Notes under the pieces: generated by a model | Database searches by the model: none | The model's input: the letters and a program-made list of their open reading frames with translations, nothing else | Told to the model about the DNA's origin: nothing | NCBI GenBank assembly: GCA_003388505.1 | Contig: QQVO01000013.1 | Location: 1 to 64,000, forward strand | Length of the DNA: 64,000 nucleotides | Direction of reading: 5' to 3' | Origin: Planctomycetota bacterium | GTDB taxonomy: Bacteria > Planctomycetota > Planctomycetia > Planctomycetales > Planctomycetaceae | Part shown: piece after piece, positions 51,915-61,768 of the stretch | How the letters are laid out: each line of letters opens with the position of its first letter | Numbering within the stretch: the first letter of the stretch is position 1 | Program-made: the position numbers and the translations under genes

Positions 51915-53249
51915 TCACGTCTCGATGCCGAGTTCTTCGATCTTGCGGTAGAGGCTGGAGAGGCCGAGGCGGAGGCGTTTGGCGGCTTCGCGTTTGTCGG
52001 GCCACTGGCGGAGGACGCGCGTGATGTGCAGACGCTCGTAATGCCTGAGCGCGGAGCGGAGGTCGTCGGTGTCCGGCAGTGGTTGTCCCAGACCGAGCAG
52101 GTCGGGAGGGAGGTCGGAGGGTTCGATGGCGGTGCCGTCGCACATCATGACGGCGCGTTCGACGGCGTTGTCGAGCTGGCGGACGTTGCCTTTCCACTGG
52201 GCCGACATGAGGAGGCGGATGGTTTCGCTGGTGGCGCCGGTGACGCGCTTGCCCATTGTGCGGGAGTGCCGGGCGATGAAGTAGTCGACGAGTTCGGGGA
52301 TGTCGTCGAGGCGTTCTCTGAGGGGCGGGATGCGGATCTTGACGCCGTCGAGCCGGTAGAAGAGGTCTTCCTGGAATGTTCCCTCGCCGACGAGGCGCAT
52401 GAGATCCTGGCTGGTGGAGGCGATGATGCGGCAGGCGACCGTGTAGGTTTCGGAACCGCCGGCCGGCATGCTTTCTCCGTACTCGATGGCGCGGAGCAGC
52501 TTGGTTTGCGTGCCGGAAGGAAGCTGCGCGATCTCATCGAGATAGACGGTGCCCTCGCCGGCGCTGCGAAGGATGCCGGGCTGGCTTCCGTTCGCCGCTT
52601 CGCTGCCGAAGAGTTCGTTCTCCAGCAGTTCGGCGGGACGGGTGCCGCAGTTGACGGCGAGGAACTTGCCGTCTTTGCGGGGGCCGGCGGCGTGGATGGC
52701 CCGTGCGAAGAGTTCCTTGCCGGTGCCGGTTTCGCCGACGAGCAGGACGTTGGAATGCGCCATGGCGACCTTGGCGATGGCGTCCTGCAGTTCCTGCAGC
52801 GGTTTGGAGGAGCCGATGATCTGGTCGAAGTTGCGCGGCTGGGAGAGTTCGCGGCGGAGTTGCTGGTTCTCGAGGTACAGGTCGCGGTAATCGAAGACGC
52901 GCTGCAGCTTGTGCTCCAGGTCCTCGAAAATGACCGGCTTGACCAGATAGTCGAACGCGCCGGCCTTGAAGGCCTCGACGGAGTTCTCGACGGTGGCGTA
53001 GGCGGTGATGATCAACACGAAGGTGGACGGGTTGATCTTGTGCAGGCTGCGGAGGAGGGCGATGCCGTCGCCGTCCGGGAGTTGGACGTCGCAGACGGCG
53101 ACCTGAAAGTCCTCATCGCGGGCGAGGCTGAGCGCCTCGGCGACGGTGGCGGCTTCGGCGACGGTGTAATCTTCGCCGACGAGGAATTCGCGCAGGGTGC
53201 TGCGGATGACTTCTTCGTCTTCGACGATGAGGACGCGGCGCTGCGACAC
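51915..53249 (-). CDS. NtrC-family response regulator lacking the GAFTGA loop
   Basis: The 444-residue product starts with GTG. The receiver domain (1-118) has Asp54 in VCDVQLPDG, D11/E12 and Lys104, so it is phosphorylatable. The AAA+ domain (about 140-365) has Walker A GETGTGKE (172-179), Walker B GTVYLDEI (233-240) and QEDLFYRLDGVKI. A Fis-type HTH closes it (AAKRLRLGLSSLYRKIEELG). Between LFG (213-215) and Walker B, where GAFTGA should sit, the sequence is SEAANGSQPGILRSAGEG, about five residues short. It probably cannot engage sigma-54 and may work at sigma-70-type promoters like some NtrC relatives. No histidine kinase is adjacent. Confidence 0.9.
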   Translation of the reverse strand: MSQRRVLIVEDEEVIRSTLREFLVGEDYTVAEAATVAEALSLARDEDFQVAVCDVQLPDGDGIALLRSLHKINPSTFVLIITAYATVENSVEAFKAGAFDYLVKPVIFEDLEHKLQRVFDYRDLYLENQQLRRELSQPRNFDQIIGSSKPLQELQDAIAKVAMAHSNVLLVGETGTGKELFARAIHAAGPRKDGKFLAVNCGTRPAELLENELFGSEAANGSQPGILRSAGEGTVYLDEIAQLPSGTQTKLLRAIEYGESMPAGGSETYTVACRIIASTSQDLMRLVGEGTFQEDLFYRLDGVKIRIPPLRERLDDIPELVDYFIARHSRTMGKRVTGATSETIRLLMSAQWKGNVRQLDNAVERAVMMCDGTAIEPSDLPPDLLGLGQPLPDTDDLRSALRHYERLHITRVLRQWPDKREAAKRLRLGLSSLYRKIEELGIET

Positions 53250-53444
53250 GTTTTTAGTGGGTAGGAGACAGGGGGTCGTGGGTAGGGAATTCTAGGGCGC
53301 GAGGGGGCGGGAACCAAGGACGAGAAGCCCGGCGAGCCGGGAGACGTCAGTCCCCGGATACGACCGATCGAAAACGGACGCACATTGTCGGACGACGCAT
53401 CGGACGGCTGACGCCAGGCCGCTCGCCTGCGGGCGCGGTGCGTG

Positions 53445-56400
53445 CTACGCGGCGGGGCGGCGTTGCCAGGCGAAGGCGGCGGCGCCGAGGACGAAGAGGA
53501 CGAACATCAGCCAGCGGAGGGGGCCGGGGACGAGGAAGAAGCCGATGAGGCCCAAGGCGATGAGCAGTCTGGGGATGGCGCGGGCGGCGTTGCCGGCGGA
53601 GCTTGCGCGGGAGACGGCGATCGCGGCCCAGATGCCGCCGACGATCCAGAGCAGGGTCCAGAGCACGCCGAAGCCGAGGGTGAGGGTGCGGCGGGGGCGG
53701 AGGGCGAGCGTGAGTTTTGGTTCTCCGCCGACCTTGCTGAAGGTGAGTTCCTGGTTGTGGCGGGGGATGTCGATCGGGAGAGAGAGTCCGCCGGCCGCGG
53801 TCCAGGTGGGCATGGCGCCGGGTCCGGGGCCGCTGGCGTCGATGCCGGCGGCAAATTCGTCGGGTTGGACGAGACCGGCAATGGTGTGACCGGGCCAATC
53901 GTCGCGACTGATGCGTCCAGTGGCACGGTCTGGAAAGAATTGCACGTCGTCGCGCATGTAGGTGGCCGCGGGGAGTCGGGAATCAGTTTGACCGGGGACA
54001 AAAGCTTCCGTGCTATTGTGTACTGTATTCGGGTCCATTCCTGCCCCTTGTCCGCCGCCGATGCCGGCTCCGCCCCAGAACCCACCACCGCCAGGGCTGC
54101 CCGGTTGCGGTTGCCCGAACAATCTATTCTGTGCTTCCTGCTGGGCCATCTCGGCGTCGAGTTCGCCCATTCGGTCCTGCAGTTGTCTCCGCGCTTCCTC
54201 CTCGGTGAGTGCTCGGTTCTGAAACTCTTCCTGGACGACGCTCTGTTCCATCAGTTGGCGTTTGAGGTCGGAGCGGCCGGCCGATTTTTCTTTGGCCGCG
54301 GCTTCGCCCCCTTCTGCTTGCGCGGCGGCTTCGGTCTGGGCGCCGTCGAGGAAGTTGAACTTTCCTTCGAGGGCTTCCTCATCACCGGCGCTGAGGACCG
54401 GGTTGTCTTCGATGATGGCGGTGTTGTTGCCGATGACGTAGCGGCGGCCGAGGGTCTGCTCGGACATCGATTGTGATTCGTCGACGATGATCGTGCCTGA
54501 GTCGCCGTCGGTTGCTTCGAACTCGGCGATTGCTTCATTGATCGTTTCGATTTGCTCGCTGGTTTTCGCCCGGTACATCTCCCGCTGCTGCTGCTCTCTC
54601 TGGAAAACCTGATCCGTCCCCCCCTGCAGTTCGACATTCAACTGCTTGAGACTGCTGAGCGCCTGCGCTTTCTGGCGGTAACTCGCGAAGGGATCCCGGA
54701 GTTTCTTGACGAACGCGTCGATGTCGGCGTCGCGTTGGCGCTGGAGCAGCAAGAACGCTTCGACGTCGAAGTTGACATTGGTGCGGCCGGTGTCGTCGAC
54801 GGGGGAGGCGTCGAGGTCTTCGGGCAGCAGAACGCTCCAGACGGTCTGGACGACCGGCATGAAGAGGTCGGGCCGGCCGGCGGTTTCGGCTTCTTCGCGG
54901 GAGACGACGCGCGGCGCGGGGATGGAGAGTTCGCGGGCGGTGAGGTGGAAACTCTCGGGGAGGGTTTTTCCAAGCCGGCCGGCAAGGACCAGTTTGACGT
55001 CGAAAGAGAGATCGGCGGCGCTGGTCTGCGGGAGCGCGATGAGATGGACGGTCTGCTCGCCGAGCGTTGTTTTGACGGTGCGCGAGGGGACGCCCCGGAC
55101 AAAGACCGACAGGACGCGGGAGTCTTCAGGAAGATGGAGGGCGAGGAACTGATGCCCGCGATTGCGGATGGTGTAGACGGCCTGCATGCGGTAGCTGCCG
55201 TCGTATTCGAGGACCGACGTGAGGTTCGCCCCGGTGACGGTGGCGGTGGCGGCGTCGGCCTGTTGCAACCGCTGCATGCTCCACATCGGCTGCTTTCCAT
55301 CGCGGATGCGGACGATCTCGACGGCCTGGCGGAGGAGGTCGTCGCGGAGTGACAGAGGGAGTTCGTCGCGGGAGACGGGATCGATCTGGTCGGCGTCGAC
55401 CGGTGTGAGTTGCGATCCGGAGAGATTGACGAGGACGGCGTATTCGGTTTGTGCTTCCAGCGGTGCAAAAGCGCCGCCGCTGGCCGGTTGTTCCAGAACC
55501 AAGTCGGGCGAGAGCACCTGGTCGTCTTCGGGGGGCGGGAGCGAGGCGACGGCGGTGACGAGGTATTCGCCACGAACTGGGTCGAGCAGGGAGAGGGTCC
55601 AGCGGACCCGGCCGTCTTCGGTCTCTTCGGTGGTGACGCGGCGGATGCCTTCGCCGGTGAACTCCATGAGGCCGCTGAGCCAGTCGGGGCCGGTGACGAC
55701 GAAGGTGTCGGCGGCGGCGCGGGTGATCTTCCAGCGGAAGGTGAAGCCGTAGTCGATCGAAGTGTCGCTGACGACGATGAGCGAGATCGAATCGGCGGCG
55801 AGTTGGGCGACGGCGCGGGTGAGACCGAAGACGACCGGGCCGGGACTGGTTGCGTCTGATGTGAAGGCGAACTGGGCGGCCCGCGGTTCGAGGGACTTCA
55901 TCCGGTCGGAGAGGCGGGAGGGATCGGTGGTCTTCCAGCCGTCGAAGTTCTGCAATGCGGGTTCGTACGACGAATCGATCCAGACGGCGAGCGTGGTATT
56001 GAGCCGTTCGAGGTCGAGAGGCTGCGGGAGATTGACTTGCGCGGCGGCGTCGCCCGGTTCGCGGGAAATCTGACCCTGCAGTAAGACCTCGACCCGTCCG
56101 GTGCGGGGTTGGTCGAGTTCGATCGTGAGGATGCGGGGGCCTTCGGCGGGGTCGGTGATGTACCAGTCCGAGAGAAACGCCGCGGCGACGTCGGTGGCGA
56201 GATAGCCCTCGGGCAGAGCGAGCGAGACGGCCGGTCTCGGAGCGCCGCTGAGGTTGAACTCAATGCGGCTGGCGAGGATCTGTTTTCTGAGGCCGATCCG
56301 CGCGCCGTGCTCGGCTGTGGCTCTGGTTTCGGGTTCGCGGCGGGTGACGGTGATCTTCGCGGTCGCGGGCCGGGAGATGTAACGGTAAGCGGAGTGCGCC

Positions 56401-59400
56401 AGTTCGGGGACGTAGGCCGGGGCGTGCGGCATCACCTGGGCCGTGAACTGGGTGAGGTTGGTTTGTGAGAGGCCGGTCGTCGAGTCGACGCGGAGCGAGA
56501 GGTAGTCGGCTGTGTAGAGTGCGATGCGGCCGGTCTCGTGTGTGGCGTCCTGCGGGACGATCTGGGGGAGTTCGAAGCTGACGGGATCGTCCGCGACCGG
56601 GGCGGCGCGGTAGAGGTTGAGGACGAGGCTGGTCTGGTCGCCGTCTTCGATGGCCCGGCGAAGAAAGACGCGGAGGATGCGGGACTGCCCCTCTTCGTTG
56701 AGTTCCCAGCCCCCGACGTCGGGACCGACGATCTTCTGGATGTTGAGTCCGACGGGGAGCGTGAAGGAGACGTCGTTGAGGACGCCCTGCCGCACGCGGT
56801 AGAGAAGTCCCGTGCTGACGTGCAGGCCGGCGTCGTCGATATTGAAGGCGGTGGCCGCTTCGACCTCGACGACGTTGGTCACGTCGCCGCGCATGGTGCG
56901 CGGCTGCCAGGCGAGCGTGACGTCGCCGCCGCGGGCGATGGGGGTTTCGACGACGGACGCGCCGTCTTCGTCCCGCAAACGGTAAGTACCTGCGCCGCCG
57001 TTGACCCGGACGGTGAGGTTTTCGGCGGCGGGCAGCGTGAAGGAGAGGCGACCCGCCGGGACGGGCCGGAGCGGGAGGGTGAACTGGCCGGCGGGGCCGG
57101 TCATCCGTGCGGGAACCTGGAATTCGACATCGAGGACGTGCGGGCCGGGATCGCTGAGGACGATTTTGAGTGATCCGTCGGCGTAACTGAGCGGCGCCGG
57201 CTGGCCGTCGAGCGTGGATGAGGTGACGGCCACCTGGCCGAGGGGCAACGGCAGGGCCACCTGGCCGTCGCGGAGGTTGTGGACGACGTAGCGGGCGGTG
57301 ACGTTGACGGTCGGCTCGTCCTCTTCGGTGCTGAGCGAGGCGGCGTAGAGGGCTTCGGAGACCATGCCGTCGATCGGAGCGGACTCGATGCGGCGGTCTT
57401 CGGGATGGGCCTTGTTCCAGAGTCTCAAGAACTGCTGGAAGGGGAGGTAGACGCGGTCTGCCGTCGATGGGTCGGTGCCCGCTTCGTAGGGGATGACGAC
57501 GTATGGCCGGTCGTCGAGCGAGGGTTCAACCGGGACGAGCGGGGGCGCCTCCGCTGCGGGTCGAGACTCAGCTTCCGCTGGTTGTTGTTCCTCCGCGTGG
57601 GCGGCAGCGGCTGTCAAGGAGACGGCGAACAGGATGAGGCTGGCTTTGGCGGCTGATTTGGGTGCCTGTTTCGGCAGGCAACATTTGCAGTTGGCGGCGC
57701 ACCAGTGGCAGCAGCCGCGGCCGGCCCAGAGGATGGCTCCGGCGACGCCGCCGAGGAACAGACCGTCGAGCAGCGGCAGCCAGGAGACGGGGGCGATCGT
57801 CATGAGGGCGAGCGGCCCGGCCAGCAGGAGGATTGCCAGCCGGATGCGCGAGGCGAGGGTACGGCCCCGCATCAGCCAGCAGAGAAACAGCACGGCGGCC
57901 GCGACGACGAGGGAGAACATCTGCCCGGTGGTGCGGTCGGCATAGGTAAGATCGAGCGCGGCCCCGCTTTCGCCATCGCCTGCGCCGAGGTAGCGAAAGA
58001 CGCGCTCAACGGAACCCTGCGGCGGATGGACGGCGATGGAGAGGGAGAGGAGCGCGCCGCGCGCGGTGGGACGGCCGAACAACTGTTGCTGAGCTGCCAG
58101 GTCATCCACGTGCGTCTCCAGCGTCGTGCTTTCCGTCGGCTGTCGAGAATCGGCGGTGGGCGTCTGGGTTCCGTCTTGCCCGGGAGCGGAATCTTCTCCT
58201 GCGGCAGCCGGTTCTCCTTCAGGCGTTGCGGCGGTTGTCGGCGGCGGAGGCTCTGCCGGCGGCGGCGCATCCCCCGGCTTGGCTATTTCGTCGACGCGAT
58301 TCTGTGCTCCGGTGTTCTGACGCAGCAGTTCATCCCTCTGTTCGTTCGACATCGGGGCGTCGCCGAAGGGGTCGGGTGCTGCGCCGTCGACTTTGTCACC
58401 CATGTCACCGGAGATTTGCCCTTCCGCGAAATCAGTTTCCAGGTCAGCGATTGACCCTTCCGTAACGGACAGCGTCTGCGAGACCGTCGAATCAAGCTCA
58501 ACGCTCTCCGCTGCAGGCATTCCGGCGCCACCAACCATCGGCGATGTCGCATCCGTATCATAGTCGTGCGTCGCAGTTCCCCTTTGCCAGTAATCGTTTT
58601 CAACCTGCGTACGTTGTGCGGCTTCGCGGGCTTGTTGCGTGGCTGGCAAGAGAAGCACGAAGAGGACGCAGCCGAGAATGAGAACCCCCACCACAACACC
58701 CAAGATGCGGTAGTTCCGGAAACCGAGCGAGAGAACCCAGAGGACAACGATGGTAATCGCCACCGCGATGACGCCGGACCAGATGTCGCGGGGGGAGGGG
58801 GCGGAGAAGGTCTGTTCGAGGCGGCCGAGGAGGCTGCCCCGGTCGAGTTCGCCCGTCGGGTGGAAACGGCCGTCGCTTTCGACGATGAGGGTTTCGCCGG
58901 AGTGGTAGAGCGTCCACTGCTGGTCGAGAATGACCAGCGGTTGTTCCTTGCCGTTTCCGCTGATGGCCGAGAGTTGCGGCGGCGATTGGCGGAGGTGGCC
59001 GGACGACTCATCGAGGGGCGCGACTTTGGTGTGGTAGGAGAGGGTGACGGTGCGCTGCTGTTCCGGGTCGCTGACCGGGGGGAGGGTGATCAGCACCCCG
59101 TCTGCGGCGCGGCGGACTTCGACCGGGTTGCCGTCGACGAGGGTGGCCCAGAGTTCGGCTGGCGCGCCGTCATCGCTGCCGGGGAGCCGGAGTTTGAGGT
59201 TCTGCACGCCGACGGCGGTGAGGGTGAGGTCGGCCTGATGCTGGAAGTCGCCCGTCTTTCCGAGGACGCTCTTGATCTCGGCCCGGTGGACCACGGCGGT
59301 GGGGACGGGTTCGCGGTCGTCGCGGTAGGAGGTGGGGGCGATCGACATCTGCCAGCCCGCGTGAACGTACTGGTAACCGGCGACGACCCGCTCGGCGGGA

Positions 59401-61703
59401 ATGTAGTAGGAGGGGGGAAAGTCGACGGGGTCCACGGTCTGGAGCGGTCGGCCGTCGGCGGTCGTGGCGGTGATTTCCAGGTATTGCTCGTTGCCGGCTT
59501 CGATGGCGACGTGTCCGGTTTGCCGGTCGGCGGTGAGGACGTTGAGCCGGAAGGGGCTGTAGGTTTCGGCTGCCGCATCGCGCGGGGTTTGCACGTCAAC
59601 GAGGAGGACGAGGTCGCCCCGCGCACGGCGATCGAGGGCGAGAGTCCAGGTGCGCATGCCGTCGGCCGGGTCGGCGGGCCGCTGCTCGACAATGCGGACG
59701 GCATCGACGGGCGGATAGATGGACGATTGGACTTGCCCTGCCTGGATCACAAATGGTCGGATCAACTGGAAGCGGAGATCGGTCCCGGCCGATTCGGAGA
59801 CGGCGACCTGAAGCTCGCGGACGCCGCCCCCTTCGATGGTCAGGTGCGCTTCGAGATGTGAGAAGAGGGTTTCGGGATCGATGCGGAAGAACGTGACCGT
59901 TCCCGCCGAGATGCGGGACGGCTTGCGGGAGGCTTCGAGTTGCCCGGTGAAGACGGTGTCCTGATAGGTGAACCCGAGCCGGACCTGTTTACCGAGCGGG
60001 GCGAGTTTGGAGTTGAGGAGCGCGACGTCTTCGGAGCCGGCGGGGTCGAGGCCGTTGATTTCGATGGGAGCGATTTCGAGGTCGCCGTCGGCGGTGACGC
60101 CGTACAGCGCTTCGATGACGCCGGCCTGCGGGAGGCGGACTTCCGGCAGCGCGAAGCGAACCGGTTCCTGCTCGACGGGCCAGTTGTCGAGGTCGCGGTG
60201 TGCGGCGATGGTGATCTGCCGTGTCTCGTTGATGCCGAGGGGAGTCGTGAGCGGGATGCGGATGTCGTGCACCCCGGCCTCGAGAGGGACGGTGCGCCAG
60301 TCGGCCTGCTGGCCGGCGATTGCGGCCGAGGTGACGATCCAATCGGCCGGGATTCGCAGGCGGACGTCAAAGAGCGGGGCGAAGAGGGTGCGGACATCGA
60401 GCGTGACATAGAGATCGAGGCCTTCCGCATTGACGTCGAGCAGGGTCGTCATCGCCGCGTGGACTTCGCGTTCTTTGGAGGCGGTGATGAAGCTGAGGAG
60501 AAAGTCCTGCTCCCACACTTCGTATTCCAGCGAGGGGGCAGCCGGGTCCATGGCGGTTTCCGGCAGGACGGGCCGGACGCCGCTCGACTGCGTCAACTGG
60601 ACGCGGGTTCCCGGGTTGTAGTTGACGACCGCGCGGCCGACGTGGGAGGCGACGCTGCCGATGATGAGGTTGGGAACGGTCCAGGGCTGGCCGGGGGAGG
60701 TGGTGACGACGCCGCTGAAGGTGACGGAGCGGTTCTCGCTGAACGGCTGGCGGTAGGTGAGGGTGATCTCGATCCGCTCACCGTCCTCCGAGTCGGCCAG
60801 TTCCCACGATTCGAGACCGTTCGATTGGACGTCGGTGATTTCGAGCGTATTCGGCACCGAGCACACGAGACGATCGATCGTCCGGCCGAAGACCTGCAGT
60901 GAGGTCAGCGCCCGCCAGGTGACTTCGCCCGGTGCGACGTAGACGCCGAACGCGGTGTTGGCGAGTACGAAGGCATCTCCGGAGGCGGTTGACTGCCGAT
61001 CGGAGAGGCGGAGTTCGATGCGGCGGTCGCCGCTGACCGAACCGCCGATGGGGACTTCGTAGACGGCTTCTTCTTCGACGGGGGCGGGCCGTTCGATTTC
61101 GAGGCCGCCGATGGAGAGATAGCTGCCGGCGGGCACGGTCATGCGGAGTTGCCCGGTGGGGGTGGCGAAGGTGGCGAAGCCGGCGACCTTGTCGCTGCCG
61201 ATCGAATTGAGGACTGCGGCCGCTTCGATCGTGACCGAGTGCGGGCCGGGTTCACTGATGTAGAGGAGGAGGTTATCGCCGTTTTCGGGAGGGCGGGCGA
61301 TGCGGGCCGGTTCTCCGTCGAGCGCGACGCTTTCGACGCCCAGCCCCGCGGCGGGGATGGTGAGCCGCATCCAGCCGTCGGCGAAGTTCGTGAACCGGGC
61401 AGTGATGGTGACGAGCAGTTGTTCGCCGTCGACGCGGGCTTCGTAATCAGCGGCGGAGAGGACGAGTCCTTCCGGCGTATTGGGGGAATCGCCGGCATTT
61501 TCGGCGGCGAGGGTTTCGAGTTCCTCCAGTTCGTCGAGCGGCAGGAGGACGCCCTTGTTGTCGCGGTTGAGGACGGCGTCGAGGTCTTCGACCGGGACGT
61601 AGATGCGTCGCACCGTCGGTTGCCCGGCGTTGTCCTGCGCGTGGACGGCTGTGCCCAGGAGGAGCAGAGTTGCCAGGAGTGGTTTGAGGAATCGATCGAG
61701 CAT
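53445..61703 (-). CDS. giant two-half envelope membrane protein of unknown function
   Basis: This 2752-residue protein starts with a signal peptide (FLKPLLATLLLLGTAVHA). Half 1 (about 25-960) and half 2 (about 1375-2300) are beta-rich and similar in order: a LPLDELEEL / LPFQQFLRL lead, a TITARFTNFADG / NVTARYVVHNLRDG strand, then ISEPGPHSVTIE / LSDPGPHVLDVE. Between them lie two helices (about 970-1020) with LLLPATQQAREAAQRTQ, a Pro-rich linker, about three helices (1260-1325), a Cys cluster CCHWCAANCKCC (about 1330-1341) and LILFAVSLTAAAAHAEEQ, an internal signal-peptide-like segment (about 1350-1368). The tail has Gln-rich coiled coil (2335-2520), a Gly stretch and two helices. It looks like two exported proteins fused; no known family is recognised. 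Confidence 0.8.
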   Translation of the reverse strand: MLDRFLKPLLATLLLLGTAVHAQDNAGQPTVRRIYVPVEDLDAVLNRDNKGVLLPLDELEELETLAAENAGDSPNTPEGLVLSAADYEARVDGEQLLVTITARFTNFADGWMRLTIPAAGLGVESVALDGEPARIARPPENGDNLLLYISEPGPHSVTIEAAAVLNSIGSDKVAGFATFATPTGQLRMTVPAGSYLSIGGLEIERPAPVEEEAVYEVPIGGSVSGDRRIELRLSDRQSTASGDAFVLANTAFGVYVAPGEVTWRALTSLQVFGRTIDRLVCSVPNTLEITDVQSNGLESWELADSEDGERIEITLTYRQPFSENRSVTFSGVVTTSPGQPWTVPNLIIGSVASHVGRAVVNYNPGTRVQLTQSSGVRPVLPETAMDPAAPSLEYEVWEQDFLLSFITASKEREVHAAMTTLLDVNAEGLDLYVTLDVRTLFAPLFDVRLRIPADWIVTSAAIAGQQADWRTVPLEAGVHDIRIPLTTPLGINETRQITIAAHRDLDNWPVEQEPVRFALPEVRLPQAGVIEALYGVTADGDLEIAPIEINGLDPAGSEDVALLNSKLAPLGKQVRLGFTYQDTVFTGQLEASRKPSRISAGTVTFFRIDPETLFSHLEAHLTIEGGGVRELQVAVSESAGTDLRFQLIRPFVIQAGQVQSSIYPPVDAVRIVEQRPADPADGMRTWTLALDRRARGDLVLLVDVQTPRDAAAETYSPFRLNVLTADRQTGHVAIEAGNEQYLEITATTADGRPLQTVDPVDFPPSYYIPAERVVAGYQYVHAGWQMSIAPTSYRDDREPVPTAVVHRAEIKSVLGKTGDFQHQADLTLTAVGVQNLKLRLPGSDDGAPAELWATLVDGNPVEVRRAADGVLITLPPVSDPEQQRTVTLSYHTKVAPLDESSGHLRQSPPQLSAISGNGKEQPLVILDQQWTLYHSGETLIVESDGRFHPTGELDRGSLLGRLEQTFSAPSPRDIWSGVIAVAITIVVLWVLSLGFRNYRILGVVVGVLILGCVLFVLLLPATQQAREAAQRTQVENDYWQRGTATHDYDTDATSPMVGGAGMPAAESVELDSTVSQTLSVTEGSIADLETDFAEGQISGDMGDKVDGAAPDPFGDAPMSNEQRDELLRQNTGAQNRVDEIAKPGDAPPPAEPPPPTTAATPEGEPAAAGEDSAPGQDGTQTPTADSRQPTESTTLETHVDDLAAQQQLFGRPTARGALLSLSIAVHPPQGSVERVFRYLGAGDGESGAALDLTYADRTTGQMFSLVVAAAVLFLCWLMRGRTLASRIRLAILLLAGPLALMTIAPVSWLPLLDGLFLGGVAGAILWAGRGCCHWCAANCKCCLPKQAPKSAAKASLILFAVSLTAAAAHAEEQQPAEAESRPAAEAPPLVPVEPSLDDRPYVVIPYEAGTDPSTADRVYLPFQQFLRLWNKAHPEDRRIESAPIDGMVSEALYAASLSTEEDEPTVNVTARYVVHNLRDGQVALPLPLGQVAVTSSTLDGQPAPLSYADGSLKIVLSDPGPHVLDVEFQVPARMTGPAGQFTLPLRPVPAGRLSFTLPAAENLTVRVNGGAGTYRLRDEDGASVVETPIARGGDVTLAWQPRTMRGDVTNVVEVEAATAFNIDDAGLHVSTGLLYRVRQGVLNDVSFTLPVGLNIQKIVGPDVGGWELNEEGQSRILRVFLRRAIEDGDQTSLVLNLYRAAPVADDPVSFELPQIVPQDATHETGRIALYTADYLSLRVDSTTGLSQTNLTQFTAQVMPHAPAYVPELAHSAYRYISRPATAKITVTRREPETRATAEHGARIGLRKQILASRIEFNLSGAPRPAVSLALPEGYLATDVAAAFLSDWYITDPAEGPRILTIELDQPRTGRVEVLLQGQISREPGDAAAQVNLPQPLDLERLNTTLAVWIDSSYEPALQNFDGWKTTDPSRLSDRMKSLEPRAAQFAFTSDATSPGPVVFGLTRAVAQLAADSISLIVVSDTSIDYGFTFRWKITRAAADTFVVTGPDWLSGLMEFTGEGIRRVTTEETEDGRVRWTLSLLDPVRGEYLVTAVASLPPPEDDQVLSPDLVLEQPASGGAFAPLEAQTEYAVLVNLSGSQLTPVDADQIDPVSRDELPLSLRDDLLRQAVEIVRIRDGKQPMWSMQRLQQADAATATVTGANLTSVLEYDGSYRMQAVYTIRNRGHQFLALHLPEDSRVLSVFVRGVPSRTVKTTLGEQTVHLIALPQTSAADLSFDVKLVLAGRLGKTLPESFHLTARELSIPAPRVVSREEAETAGRPDLFMPVVQTVWSVLLPEDLDASPVDDTGRTNVNFDVEAFLLLQRQRDADIDAFVKKLRDPFASYRQKAQALSSLKQLNVELQGGTDQVFQREQQQREMYRAKTSEQIETINEAIAEFEATDGDSGTIIVDESQSMSEQTLGRRYVIGNNTAIIEDNPVLSAGDEEALEGKFNFLDGAQTEAAAQAEGGEAAAKEKSAGRSDLKRQLMEQSVVQEEFQNRALTEEEARRQLQDRMGELDAEMAQQEAQNRLFGQPQPGSPGGGGFWGGAGIGGGQGAGMDPNTVHNSTEAFVPGQTDSRLPAATYMRDDVQFFPDRATGRISRDDWPGHTIAGLVQPDEFAAGIDASGPGPGAMPTWTAAGGLSLPIDIPRHNQELTFSKVGGEPKLTLALRPRRTLTLGFGVLWTLLWIVGGIWAAIAVSRASSAGNAARAIPRLLIALGLIGFFLVPGPLRWLMFVLFVLGAAAFAWQRRPAA

Positions 61704-61768
61704 TTCAAGACGCCGCGAAGTCGGAAATCGGAATAGGGAAGTCGGAAGTCAGCCAGCAGATCGCGCCG

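Noticed and set aside
51903-53264. 453-residue plus-strand frame over the response regulator
   Set aside because: Shadow; runs of Ala/Gly/Val/Asp with no motif, opposite a clear receiver-AAA+-HTH protein.
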